Positions 8,676 through 16,261 of a DNA stretch of 64,000 nt are shown here, piece after piece. How positions within the stretch are numbered: the stretch's first letter is position 1; the number at the start of each line of letters is the position of its first letter. The translations under genes and the position numbers were made by a program. The DNA comes from Cryobacterium arcticum (lineage in GTDB: Bacteria; Actinomycetota; Actinomycetes; Actinomycetales; Microbacteriaceae), in NCBI RefSeq assembly GCF_001679725.1, contig NZ_CP016282.1:186001-250000 (forward strand), written 5' to 3'. The notes beneath the pieces were generated by a model. That model was not told the origin of the DNA, ran no database searches, and saw only the letters and a program-made list of their open reading frames with translations.

Positions 8676-9142
8676 CTGTCGGTGAGCTCCTTCATGATGT
8701 CGGTGGCGGCGGCCAGAACCTGGCGCTGCTCGGGGGTGAGCCGCAGGATGCGTTTGGCGATCCAGTCATCGCGGCGGCGGCGAGTCTCCTTCACGAGGGC
8801 CAGCCCGGCCGGGGTGACGGTGAGGATGACCTTGCGGCCGTCTTCGGCCGAGCCGGCCCGGTCGACCAGGCCCGCCTGCACCAGCGCGTTCACGGTGCGA
8901 TTCATCGAGGGCGGGGTGACCCGTTCCTCCTCGCTGAGCGCGCTGAGGGTCATCGGCCCCAGTCGGAAGACGGCGCCGAGGGCCGAGAACTGGCCGCCGG
9001 TGAGTTCGTTCTCGGCCTGTTCCTGGCGCACGCGCCGGGCAAGCCGGCCGTTGGCCAGGCGGAAGTCGTGGCTCAGTTCGGCGACGGTGCGGCGCTTCGT
9101 GTGCGGCGCCGCGGCAGGGGGAGTCGGAGGAAGGAGAGTCAT
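8672..9142 (-). CDS. MarR-family transcriptional regulator
   Basis: A 156-residue winged-helix protein with the MarR arrangement: a dimerisation helix region, then MTLSALSEEERVTPPSMNRT as the DNA-reading helix-turn-helix and LVDRAGSAEDGRKVILTVT as the wing. It is the first gene of a two-gene operon with the downstream MFS transporter (4-bp overlap). Two small palindromes sit within 35 bp of its start at 9149-9175, which suggests autorepression relieved by a ligand the exporter removes. Confidence 0.9.
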   Translation of the reverse strand: MTLLPPTPPAAAPHTKRRTVAELSHDFRLANGRLARRVRQEQAENELTGGQFSALGAVFRLGPMTLSALSEEERVTPPSMNRTVNALVQAGLVDRAGSAEDGRKVILTVTPAGLALVKETRRRRDDWIAKRILRLTPEQRQVLAAATDIMKELTDS

Positions 9143-9148
9143 GATTAC

Positions 9149-9175
9149 TTAGCCTAACAAATTAGCCATGCTAAT
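9149..9175. promoter_or_regulatory. Probable MarR operator (two palindromes)
   Basis: Immediately upstream of the marR start the sequence has TTAGCCTAA (9149-9157, arms TTAG/CTAA) and ATTAGCCATGCTAAT (9161-9175, arms ATTAGC/GCTAAT around CAT). The stretch is markedly AT-rich for this genome. Location and symmetry suit a MarR autoregulatory site that also controls the MFS gene. Confidence 0.6.
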
Positions 9176-9223
9176 GATTCCCGCGCGCCCGCCAATGACC
9201 TCCGGAGCGCCGTGCGGCGCCCA

Positions 9224-9294
9224 TAACTGGTCCCGGTCCGGACATTCGCACCCGGTGTGCCGGGTGCAGATGTCCGCATGGGCACCGGTTACGG
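9224..9294. repeat. Intergenic hairpin repeat, copy 2 of 3
   Basis: About 70 bp between marR and the hydrolase gene fold into a long cruciform. GCACCCGG-tgtg-CCGGGTGC is a perfect inner stem; CGGACAT and ATGTCCG form the next, and AACTGGTCCC pairs imperfectly with GGGCACCGGTT at the base. The block CCGGTGTGCCGGGTGCAG is repeated at 53393-53410, and the whole aligns with 4613-4685. It occupies the divergent promoter region of two unrelated operons, so it looks like a dispersed element and not a gene-specific signal. Confidence 0.65.
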
Positions 9295-9306
9295 CAGAAT
9301 GAGCCC

Positions 9307-10200
9307 GTGCCCACCTTCATTGACGAATACGGCGTCCCCATCGTGTACTACGCCTGGCCGGTCGACCATCCCCGCGCCATCGTGCAGCTCGTGCACGGGG
9401 TGGGCGAACACGCCCTGCGCTACCGCGAGGTGGCGCGCGCGCTGAACCTGGCCGGGTACACCGTCTACGCCGACGATCACCGTGGCCACGGGCAGACCGG
9501 GATGCGCCAGCACGGTGGCAACGCCGAGATGCTCGGCCGGCTCGGCCCTGGCGGTCTGCGCGCCGCGGTCGCGGCCGTACATGGCTTCAGCGACGAGATC
9601 CGCCGGCTCACGCTCGAGCAGGCCGAGCCCGGGGAGCCGGCCCTGCCGCTGGTGCTGGTCGGGCACAGCTGGGGGTCGTTCATGGCCCAGATGCTCGTCA
9701 ACCAGCATCCCGACGACTACCAGGCCGTCGTTCTCACCGGCACCGCCTACCGCTGGCCCGGCTATCTCGACAGCGGCGACCTCAACCGCAAACACAAGCA
9801 CCTGGGCTCGACCGGCGCCGAATGGCTCAGCCGGGACCCGGCCGTGGCGGCGGCGTTCGTGGCCGATCCGCTCACGACGAGCGTGCCGCTGGCCAGGCTG
9901 TTCGGGCTGCGGGATGCCGCCCGCATCCTCGGCCGCCCGGCCCGCGGCCTCCCCGCCGGGTTGCCCCTGCTCATCCAGGTCGGCGGCGATGACCCGGTCG
10001 GCGGGGAGCGCAGCGCGCAGAAGCTCGCCCAGGTCTACCGGCGCCGCTCGGGGCTGACGGATGTGCGGGTGATCGTCTACCCCGGCGCCCGGCACGAGGT
10101 GTTCAACGAGACCAACCGCGACGAGGTGCTCGCCGACCTGGTCTCCTGGCTCAATACGTACCTCCCCGAGCCCGCCGGAACGGCCCCGACCGACGATTAG
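9307..10200 (+). CDS. Alpha/beta hydrolase (monoacylglycerol-lipase-like)
   Basis: A 297-residue serine hydrolase. The oxyanion-hole region is IVQLVHGVGEHALRYREVA, strand 4 gives YADDHRGHGQTG, and the nucleophile elbow is VLVGHSWGSFMAQ (GxSxG with Ser). Candidate acid and His are in VGGDDPVGGERSAQ and VYPGARHEVFNE. The HG-x-GEH and DHRGHGxS patterns are typical of the monoacylglycerol lipase/lysophospholipase (Hydrolase_4) group. The GTG at 9307 is the start; the nearby ATG at 9299 is in another frame. No signal peptide is seen, so it is cytosolic. Single gene, substrate unknown. Confidence 0.85.
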   Translation: MPTFIDEYGVPIVYYAWPVDHPRAIVQLVHGVGEHALRYREVARALNLAGYTVYADDHRGHGQTGMRQHGGNAEMLGRLGPGGLRAAVAAVHGFSDEIRRLTLEQAEPGEPALPLVLVGHSWGSFMAQMLVNQHPDDYQAVVLTGTAYRWPGYLDSGDLNRKHKHLGSTGAEWLSRDPAVAAAFVADPLTTSVPLARLFGLRDAARILGRPARGLPAGLPLLIQVGGDDPVGGERSAQKLAQVYRRRSGLTDVRVIVYPGARHEVFNETNRDEVLADLVSWLNTYLPEPAGTAPTDD

Positions 10201-10209
10201 GCTGGGCTC

Positions 10210-11259
10210 ATGCATGGTGAATACAAGGTTCCTGGCGGCAAGCTCGTTGTGGTCGACCTCGAGGTCGTCGACAACGTCATCAGCGGTTTCCGTCTGGCCG
10301 GGGATTTCTTCCTCGAACCCGACGACGCCCTCGAGGACATCAACGCCGCGGTGAACGGTCTCGCCGCCGACAGCGACGCGGCCACCATTGCCGCGGCCGT
10401 GCGGGCGGCACTGCCGCCCGAGGCCACCCTGCTCGGCTTCTCGCCGGAGTCGGTCGCCGTTGCCGTGAGGCGCTCACTGGCCCACGCCAGCAGCTGGCGC
10501 GACTACGACTGGCAGCTCATCCACGCCAAGGCCGTGCCGCCGGTGATGCAGATGGCGCTCGACGAGGTCCTGGCCGTCGAGGTGGGCGAGGGTCGTCGCC
10601 AGCCCACCCTGCGCATCTGGGAATGGAACGAGCCCGCCGTCGTCATCGGCAGCTTCCAGTCGCTCAAGAACGAGGTCGACGCTGTCAACGCCGAGAAGCA
10701 CGGCTTCACCGTGGTGCGCCGGGTGAGCGGTGGCGGCGCGATGTTCATGGAGGCCGGCTCCGTGATCACCTATTCGATCTATGCGCCCACCGAACTCGTG
10801 CACGGCATGACCTTCGCCGACTCCTACGCCTTCCTCGACGAATGGGTCATCACGGCCCTCAAGTCGCTTGGCATCGACGCCCACTACCAGCCGCTCAACG
10901 ACATCACGAGCCCCACCGGCAAGATCGGCGGGGCCGCGCAGAAGCGTCTCGGAAGCGGCGCTGTGCTGCACCACGTCACCATGAGCTACGACATGGACGG
11001 CGAGAAGATGGTGCAGGTGCTGCGCATCGGCCGGGAGAAGCTCAGCGACAAGGGCATCACCAGCGCCGCCAAGCGCGTGGATCCGTTGCGCAGCCAGACC
11101 GGGCTCAGCCGGGCCGAGATCATCGACCGCATGAAGCAGACCTTCACGAGCCTGTACGGGGCCACGCCGGGAGATATCACCGACGAGGAATATGCCAAGG
11201 CCGCCGACCTGGTCGAGAGCAAATTCAGCACCGACGAATGGATCGGCCGCGTTCCCTGA
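10210..11259 (+). CDS. Lipoate-protein ligase A family protein with N-terminal accessory domain
   Basis: A 349-residue protein. Residues 1 to about 90 resemble the small lipoate-ligase accessory (C-terminal) domain, here at the front: GKLVVVDLEVVDNVISGFRL and PPEATLLGFSPESVA. From about residue 98 comes the BPL/LplA catalytic domain, with RRVSGGGAMFMEAGSVITYS (the lipoyl-adenylate loop) and NDITSPTGKIGGAAQKRLG (the catalytic Lys region). It would ligate lipoate or a related acid to E2/GcvH-type domains, or act as an octanoyltransferase. The domain order is the reverse of E. coli LplA. It starts 9 bp after the hydrolase stop, so co-transcription is likely. Confidence 0.85.
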   Translation: MHGEYKVPGGKLVVVDLEVVDNVISGFRLAGDFFLEPDDALEDINAAVNGLAADSDAATIAAAVRAALPPEATLLGFSPESVAVAVRRSLAHASSWRDYDWQLIHAKAVPPVMQMALDEVLAVEVGEGRRQPTLRIWEWNEPAVVIGSFQSLKNEVDAVNAEKHGFTVVRRVSGGGAMFMEAGSVITYSIYAPTELVHGMTFADSYAFLDEWVITALKSLGIDAHYQPLNDITSPTGKIGGAAQKRLGSGAVLHHVTMSYDMDGEKMVQVLRIGREKLSDKGITSAAKRVDPLRSQTGLSRAEIIDRMKQTFTSLYGATPGDITDEEYAKAADLVESKFSTDEWIGRVP

Positions 11260-11283
11260 CGGCCAGCGAACAGGCCTGGGGAG

Positions 11284-11604
11284 CTAGCGGCCGCGACTCA
11301 GCAGGTCCTGGTACTCGGCGTGCGAGTCGATCCAGTCGGCGACGAACGGGCAATCCGCCACCACGGTGAAATCCGTGCGGGTGCGCACGTCGTCCAGCGC
11401 CTGCTCCACCAGGATGCTCGCCAGGCCGTGATCGCGCCGGGCCGGATCCACCTCGGTGTGGGTGAAGCGCAGCTCCTCGCCCACGATGCGGTAGTCGGCC
11501 AGGCCGACGGGCTCGCCATCCTGCCAGAGGGTGTAGCGAGAGACCTCGGGCTCGTGCTCCACCCGAGCGCCGGATCCGTCTGTCGTCAATTCGTCGGTCG
11601 TCAT
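11284..11604 (-). CDS. Small GNAT-like N-acetyltransferase (YjdJ type)
   Basis: A 106-residue protein of the short Gcn5-related type. The segment RYTLWQDGEPVGLADYRIVG is the first beta hairpin, FTHTEVDPARRDHGLASILV is the acetyl-CoA loop with an RxxGLA pyrophosphate-binding turn, and ADCPFVADWIDSHAEYQDLL closes the domain. Proteins of this group are close to the minimum GNAT length and their substrates are unknown. It is convergent with the lipoate-ligase gene, 24 bp away, and divergent from the methyltransferase gene, with 34 bp between the starts. Confidence 0.82.
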   Translation of the reverse strand: MTTDELTTDGSGARVEHEPEVSRYTLWQDGEPVGLADYRIVGEELRFTHTEVDPARRDHGLASILVEQALDDVRTRTDFTVVADCPFVADWIDSHAEYQDLLSRGR

Positions 11605-11638
11605 CGGAACAGCGTAGGCCGACTGACAGAATGAGGGA

Positions 11639-12544
11639 ATGCCAAACGCGTGGACTCAGGCCTCTCCCAGCAGGGTCATCGAGGCCGACAACCTCGAGGT
11701 GCTGCCGACGCTTCCCGACGGGGCGTTCACGCTCATCTACCTCGACCCGCCGTTCAACACCGGCCGGTCGCAGAAGCGGCAGGCCACCACGTCGGTGCGC
11801 AGCACCCAGGCCAGCGGCGCGCACGCGGCCGGCACCATCACGGGTTTCAAGGGCCAGAGGTACGAGCGCATCAAGGGTGACCTGCTCGGCTACGACGACC
11901 AGTTCGAGGACTACTGGGCGTTCCTCGAGCCCCGGCTGATCGAGGCCTGGCGGCTGCTCGCCGACGACGGCACGCTCTACCTGCACCTCGACTACCGCGA
12001 GGCGCACTACGCCAAGGTGCTGCTCGACGCCCTCTTCGGCCGGGAGTGCTTCCTCAACGAGCTCATCTGGGCCTACGATTACGGCGCCAAGTCGAAGAAC
12101 CGCTGGCCCACCAAGCACGACACGATCCTGGTCTACGTGAAGAACCCCAAGAGCTACTACTTCGACTCCAGCACGGTCGACCGCGAGCCGTACATGGCCC
12201 CGGGCCTGGTGACGCCCGAGAAGGTGGCCAAGGGCAAGCTGCCCACGGATGTCTGGTGGCACACCATCGTCTCGCCCACGGGCAAGGAGAAGACCGGGTA
12301 TCCCACGCAGAAGCCCGTGGGCATCCTGCGCCGCATGATCCAGGCGTCCAGCCGTGAGGGCGACTGGGTGCTGGACTTCTTCGCCGGCAGCGGCACCACG
12401 GGCGCCGTCGCGGCCGCGCTCGGCCGCCGCTTCCTGCTCATCGACCAGAACCCGGAATCCCTCGCCGTGATGCACGAGCGGCTCGGCGGGCTCCCCGAGG
12501 TCGATTTCGTCGACGCGGAGCGGGAGACAAGACTGGGAGCATGA
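11639..12544 (+). CDS. Site-specific DNA methyltransferase (N6-adenine/N4-cytosine class), orphan
   Basis: A 301-residue S-adenosylmethionine-dependent DNA methylase. The catalytic motif IV is LIYLDPPFNTG near residue 33 and the cofactor motif I is DFFAGSGTTGAVAAALG near 245, the order of the beta class (catalytic motif first). YPTQKPVGILRRMI is the conserved motif X segment. No restriction endonuclease or specificity subunit is adjacent, so it is a solitary methylase of regulatory or replication type, or a relic. It overlaps the LLM oxidoreductase start by 4 bp. Its target sequence cannot be read from the protein. Confidence 0.88.
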   Translation: MPNAWTQASPSRVIEADNLEVLPTLPDGAFTLIYLDPPFNTGRSQKRQATTSVRSTQASGAHAAGTITGFKGQRYERIKGDLLGYDDQFEDYWAFLEPRLIEAWRLLADDGTLYLHLDYREAHYAKVLLDALFGRECFLNELIWAYDYGAKSKNRWPTKHDTILVYVKNPKSYYFDSSTVDREPYMAPGLVTPEKVAKGKLPTDVWWHTIVSPTGKEKTGYPTQKPVGILRRMIQASSREGDWVLDFFAGSGTTGAVAAALGRRFLLIDQNPESLAVMHERLGGLPEVDFVDAERETRLGA

Positions 12545-13467
12545 GACTCCGCATCTTCACCGAGCCCCAGCAGGGTGCCAGCTACGACGACATCCTCGCG
12601 GTCGCGCAGGCCACCGAGACGCTCGGCTTCGACGCCTTCTTCCGCTCCGACCACTACCTCGCGATGGGCGATCACGTCTCGGGGCTGCCGGGGCCGACGG
12701 ATGCCTGGACCACGCTGGCCGGTCTCGCCCGCGAGACCGAGCGCATCCGGCTCGGTACCCTGGTGTCGTCGGTCACCTACCGGCCGCCGGGGATCCTGGC
12801 GATCCAGGTGGCCCAGGTGGACCAGATGTCGAAGGGCCGCGTGGAGTTGGGCCTGGGCACCGGCTGGTTCGAACAGGAGCACCTGGCCTATGGGATCCCC
12901 TTCCCGGCGAAGCGGTTCGGCATGCTCGAGGAGCAGCTCGAGATCGTGACCGGCCTCTGGGAGACCCCGGTGGGCCAGACCTACAGCTTCACCGGTGAGC
13001 ACTACACGCTCGTCGACTCGCCCGCCCTGCCCAAGCCCAGCCAGGCTCGCGTGCCCGTGATCGTGGGCGGCGGCGGTGCCAAGCGCACCCCGGCGATGGC
13101 CGCGCGGTTCGCCACCGAGTTCAACCTGCCGTTCCCGGAGTTCGCCGACATCCCGGGCAAGTTCGCCGGGGTGCGCCGGGCCTGCGAAGCGGTGGGCCGC
13201 GACCCCCGCGAGCTGGTCTACTCGACCGCGCTCATCGCGGTTGCCGGAGCTGACGAGGCCGAGTTCGCGCGCCGGGCCGCGGCCGTGGGCCGCGAGCCCG
13301 GGGAGCTGCGCGAACACGGTATCGCCGGAACCACGAGTGAGATCGTCGACCGGCTCGGCGCGCTCGCCGAGGACGGCGTGGAGTGCGTCTACCTGCAGAT
13401 CATGGACCTGGCCGACCTCGACCACCTGGACTTCATCGCGCGCGAGGTCGTGCCGCAGCTGGGCTGA
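12541..13467 (+). CDS. LLM-class F420-dependent oxidoreductase
   Basis: A 308-residue luciferase-like TIM-barrel protein. It opens with MRLRIFTEPQQGASYDDILA, has GFDAFFRSDHYLAMGD and LGTLVSSVTYRPPGILA early, and the diagnostic GRVELGLGTGWFEQEH and VPVIVGGGGAKRTPAMAARF. This pattern matches the actinobacterial F420-dependent LLM group (TIGR03560-like) and not FMN bacterial luciferases. The substrate is unknown. Translation is coupled to the upstream DNA methyltransferase by an ATGA overlap, though no functional link is obvious. Confidence 0.88.
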   Translation: MRLRIFTEPQQGASYDDILAVAQATETLGFDAFFRSDHYLAMGDHVSGLPGPTDAWTTLAGLARETERIRLGTLVSSVTYRPPGILAIQVAQVDQMSKGRVELGLGTGWFEQEHLAYGIPFPAKRFGMLEEQLEIVTGLWETPVGQTYSFTGEHYTLVDSPALPKPSQARVPVIVGGGGAKRTPAMAARFATEFNLPFPEFADIPGKFAGVRRACEAVGRDPRELVYSTALIAVAGADEAEFARRAAAVGREPGELREHGIAGTTSEIVDRLGALAEDGVECVYLQIMDLADLDHLDFIAREVVPQLG

Positions 13468-13515
13468 CCCGCTTCAGACCGGCCAGCGTCAGCCCGGCCC
13501 GCTTCAGACTGGCCA

Positions 13516-13563
13516 TCGCCAGGCTGAGGCGCGTCAGGCTGAGGCGGGTCAGGCTGAGTCGCG
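13516..13563. repeat. Three-copy 15-bp tandem repeat
   Basis: Between the LLM gene and the convergent lacI gene, AGGCTGAGGCGCGTC is repeated about three times with one- or two-base changes (AGGCTGAGGCGGGTC, then AGGCTGAGTCGCGC). The last copy forms the 3' end of the lacI coding region. It looks like a small replication-slippage tract; no function is proposed. Confidence 0.55.
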
Positions 13564-14577
13564 CAGCACCAGGCGGGTCGGCATGATGTTGTGGTGCGGC
13601 ACGGCGTCGTCGCCGGCCAGTAGGCGCAGCAGCAGGTCGGCCATGGCGAAGCCCATCTCCTTGGACGGCTGGCTCACCGTGGTGAGCGAGATCGGGCCGG
13701 AGAGCGCGGCCGGGCTGTCGTCGAAGGCCACCACCGCGATGTCCCGCGGAACGGCCCGGCCCAGTTCGGCCAGCACAGCCATGGAGCCCACGGCCATCAG
13801 GTCGCTGGCCACGAAGAGGGCGTCGATGTCGGGGCTGCGCTCCAGCAGGCGGCGGGTGGCGGCGGCGGCGCCGGCGGCCGTGAAGTCACCGTGCTCCACG
13901 GCATCCGCGGGCAGCCCGGCCTGGCCCAGAGCGTGGCGGAACCCGTTGAGGCGGTCGATGCCGGCGGGCATGTCGACGGGGCCGGTGATGGTGCCGACTC
14001 GGTGCCGGCCGATGTCGATGAGGTGCTGCACGCCGCTGATCGCACCCGCGACGTTGTCGACGTCGACGAAGTAGTTGTCGGCGCCGGAGTGGTTGGTGGG
14101 CCGGCCACCGAAGACCACGGGCATGGTGGATTCGAGGTTGGCCACAAAATCGTCACCGGTGTGGTGCGAGATCACCAGGGCGCCGTCGACGTTACCCGAG
14201 CGCAGGTAGCGCATGGTCTTGTGCCGGGGGTCGCTCGAGGCGACGAGCAGGTTGAGCGTGTAGTCGCTCTCGTCGAGGCGCTGCGTGATGCCCTGCACGA
14301 CGGCGGCGAAGTAGGGGTCGCCGAAGAACTTGGTCATATCTTCGGGCACGACCAGCGCGACGGACTGCGTCTGGTGGCTGGCCAGCGATCGGGCGGCCCG
14401 GTTGGGCACGTAGTTGAGCTGCTCGATGGCCGCCTGCACCGACTCCACGACCTCGGGCCGCACCTTCGGCGAGCCGTTGACGACCCGGCTGACCGTGGCT
14501 CGGGACACGCCCGCGGCGGCGGCCACCATCTCGAGGGTCGGCTGGGGCGGCCGCGCACTCCGGGTTCCCAATGTCAT
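13549..14577 (-). CDS. LacI-family regulator, CebR/CelR-like
   Basis: A 342-residue LacI protein. The headpiece PTLEMVAAAAGVSRATVSRV with VNGSPKVRPEVV is followed by the effector domain starting SVALVVPEDMTKFFGDPYFA; the VALVV...FFG-PFF stretch resembles CebR/CelR, the cello-oligosaccharide repressors of Streptomyces and Thermobifida. It is divergent from the ABC importer at 14852-18216, and the palindromes between them (TGAGAGCGCTCTCA twice) differ from the CebR box TGGGAGCGCTCCCA at two symmetrical positions. It should repress the importer; the inducing sugar is inferred to be a beta-glucoside or similar. Confidence 0.87.
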   Translation of the reverse strand: MTLGTRSARPPQPTLEMVAAAAGVSRATVSRVVNGSPKVRPEVVESVQAAIEQLNYVPNRAARSLASHQTQSVALVVPEDMTKFFGDPYFAAVVQGITQRLDESDYTLNLLVASSDPRHKTMRYLRSGNVDGALVISHHTGDDFVANLESTMPVVFGGRPTNHSGADNYFVDVDNVAGAISGVQHLIDIGRHRVGTITGPVDMPAGIDRLNGFRHALGQAGLPADAVEHGDFTAAGAAAATRRLLERSPDIDALFVASDLMAVGSMAVLAELGRAVPRDIAVVAFDDSPAALSGPISLTTVSQPSKEMGFAMADLLLRLLAGDDAVPHHNIMPTRLVLRDSA

Positions 14578-14668
14578 GGGGTCATTCTATTTCGCAAGTT
14601 CGTCCGGGGGCGTTCAGCGCGCTGTGCGGTCTTCGACACGCCGGTTCGCGGCCGGCGAGGGGGTCGCC

Positions 14669-14698
14669 TTGACAAGCGCTCCGATGGTGTCCTAAGGT
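14669..14698 (+). promoter_or_regulatory. Putative sigma-70-type promoter of the ABC importer operon
   Basis: TTGACA at 14669-14674 is a consensus -35 box. A weak -10 (TAAGGT at 14693-14698, spacer 18) follows, then the twin palindromes at 14711 and 14734. Operators just downstream of the likely start of transcription are well placed to block initiation or escape. The -35 is clear, the -10 is not. Confidence 0.5.
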
Positions 14699-14710
14699 GG
14701 CGGTGATCAA

Positions 14711-14747
14711 TGAGAGCGCTCTCACGCAGTTGATGAGAGCGCTCTCA
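14711..14747. promoter_or_regulatory. Twin LacI operators (TGAGAGCGCTCTCA x2)
   Basis: Two perfect 14-bp palindromes, identical to each other, lie at 14711-14724 and 14734-14747 with centres 23 bp apart. The second extends to a 16-bp palindrome with flanking A/T. The central GCGC and length are those of CebR/CelR boxes. Two turns of helix between centres would place two dimers on one face of the DNA. The cognate regulator is presumably the LacI protein encoded at 13549-14577. Confidence 0.85.
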
Positions 14748-14851
14748 TCTATGGTCGGTGAGCGTGTCCCCGGAGGCGTTCGCCGGTACGACAGCTGTTC
14801 CCGCACACACGTTCTGCATTCGCACACGCACACGCACACAAAGGAGTGAAA

Positions 14852-16183
14852 GTGAAGTTCTCACAACGCACCAAGGTTGGGGCCGCAGTAGCCTGCGCCG
14901 CATCCTTCGCCCTGATCGCGACCGGCTGTTCCTCGGCCGGCACCGACAACGCATCAGGCGACAACCCCATCGAGTTGACCGTCACCACGTTCGGCAGCAT
15001 GGGAATGGCCGACCTCTACGCAGAGTACGAGGCCGCCAACCCGGGCATCACGATCAAGGCCAACAACATCGACACGGGTGGCAACGCTCGCACGGATGCG
15101 TTCACCAAGATCGCCGCCGGCAGCGGACTGTCCGACGTCACCGCCGTGGAAGAGGGCTGGCTCGGCTCGATCATGGACGTGTCTGACCAGTTCGTCGATC
15201 TCTCCGACTATGGCGCAGACAAGATCAAGGACCGCTGGGTTCCGTGGAAGCTCGCCCAGGGCACCGACGCGGACGGCCGCATCATCGGCTACGGCACCGA
15301 CATCGGCCCGGAGGGCCTGTGCTACAACAGCAAGGCTTTCGCCGCAGCGGGGCTCCCGACCGACCGCGCCGAAGTTGCCGCAGCACTCGGCGGCGCCGAC
15401 GCCACCTGGGACAGCTACTTCGCCCTCGGCGAGCAGTACCAGAAGGCAACCGGCAAGGCCTGGTTCGACCAGTCCGGCTTCATCTGGAACTCCATGGTGA
15501 ACCAGATGGACGAGGGCTACTACACCGCGGATGGCGAGCTCAACGTCGTTGACAACGCCGACCTCAAGGCAGCCTGGACGAAGCTGGCAACAGCCGACAG
15601 CAAGGGCCTCTCCGCCGCGCAGACCCAGTGGGACTGGAACAAGGGTGCGTCGTTCACCGACGGAACCTTCGCGACCTTCATGTGCCCGGGCTGGATGCTC
15701 GGAGTCGTCCAGGGCCAGGTTGAGACCGCCGGCGGCGACGCCACCGGCGCGACCGCAGGCTGGGACTTCGCCGACGTCTTCCCCGGCGGTGCAACCAACT
15801 GGGGTGGAACCTTCCTGACCGTTCCGACGCAGTCCAAGCACCCGCAGGAAGCCGCTGACCTGGCAGCCTGGTTGACCGACGCTGACCAGCAGGTCGCCGA
15901 GTTCAAGGCGCAGGGCCCGTTCCCGAGCGTCACCGCAGCCCAGATGGATCCCGCTCTTGCTGAAGCAACCGGCGTTTCCGCGTTCTTCAACGACGCGCCG
16001 ATCGCCGACATCCTCACCAAGCGTGCCGACGGAGTGAAGGCCCAGTTCAAGGGCCCGGACGACTCGACGATCCAGGAGCAGGTCTTCGGCCCGTCCGCGA
16101 TCTCGCTCGACCAGGGTGTCTCAGGCGACAAGGCCTGGGATGACGCCATGACGCTGTTCGACCAGCTCATCACCAACAAGTAG
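14852..16183 (+). CDS. Extracellular sugar-binding lipoprotein of an ABC importer (CebE-like)
   Basis: A roughly 443-residue family-1 solute-binding protein. The signal peptide MKFSQRTKVGAAVACAASFA ends in the lipobox LIATGC, so it is a membrane-anchored lipoprotein. The mature part starts ELTVTTFGSMGMADLYAEYE and carries YNSKAFAAAGLPTDRAEVAA. The TFG...LY-EYE and GLPTDRAEV patterns resemble CebE, the cellobiose/cellotriose binding protein. The GTG at 14852 is preferred because AAGGAG at 14841-14846 is 5 bp before it and overlaps the alternative GTG at 14846. First gene of the operon behind the twin operators; the ligand is inferred. Confidence 0.88.
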   Translation: MKFSQRTKVGAAVACAASFALIATGCSSAGTDNASGDNPIELTVTTFGSMGMADLYAEYEAANPGITIKANNIDTGGNARTDAFTKIAAGSGLSDVTAVEEGWLGSIMDVSDQFVDLSDYGADKIKDRWVPWKLAQGTDADGRIIGYGTDIGPEGLCYNSKAFAAAGLPTDRAEVAAALGGADATWDSYFALGEQYQKATGKAWFDQSGFIWNSMVNQMDEGYYTADGELNVVDNADLKAAWTKLATADSKGLSAAQTQWDWNKGASFTDGTFATFMCPGWMLGVVQGQVETAGGDATGATAGWDFADVFPGGATNWGGTFLTVPTQSKHPQEAADLAAWLTDADQQVAEFKAQGPFPSVTAAQMDPALAEATGVSAFFNDAPIADILTKRADGVKAQFKGPDDSTIQEQVFGPSAISLDQGVSGDKAWDDAMTLFDQLITNK

Positions 16184-16202
16184 TAGCAAGAATCCGCTCG
16201 AC

Positions 16203-16241
16203 CGGGCTCCCCGACGCCGAATCCAGGCGTCGGGGAGCCCG
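16203..16241 (+). promoter_or_regulatory. Perfect 16-bp intercistronic stem-loop
   Basis: CGGGCTCCCCGACGCC (16203-16218) is exactly complementary to GGCGTCGGGGAGCCCG (16226-16241) with the 7-base loop GAATCCA. It lies between the binding-protein stop and the first permease, without a following T-run, so it is more likely an mRNA-stabilising or partial-attenuation hairpin than a full terminator. Such structures allow a binding protein to be made in excess over permeases. Confidence 0.8.
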
Positions 16242-16261
16242 ACTTGAAGGCAGAAAGTCAC

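Noticed and set aside
14800..14840. CACACGCACACGCACAC tract as a regulatory repeat
   Set aside because: It is short and imperfect in the leader of the binding-protein gene; no role beyond a low-complexity leader can be supported.
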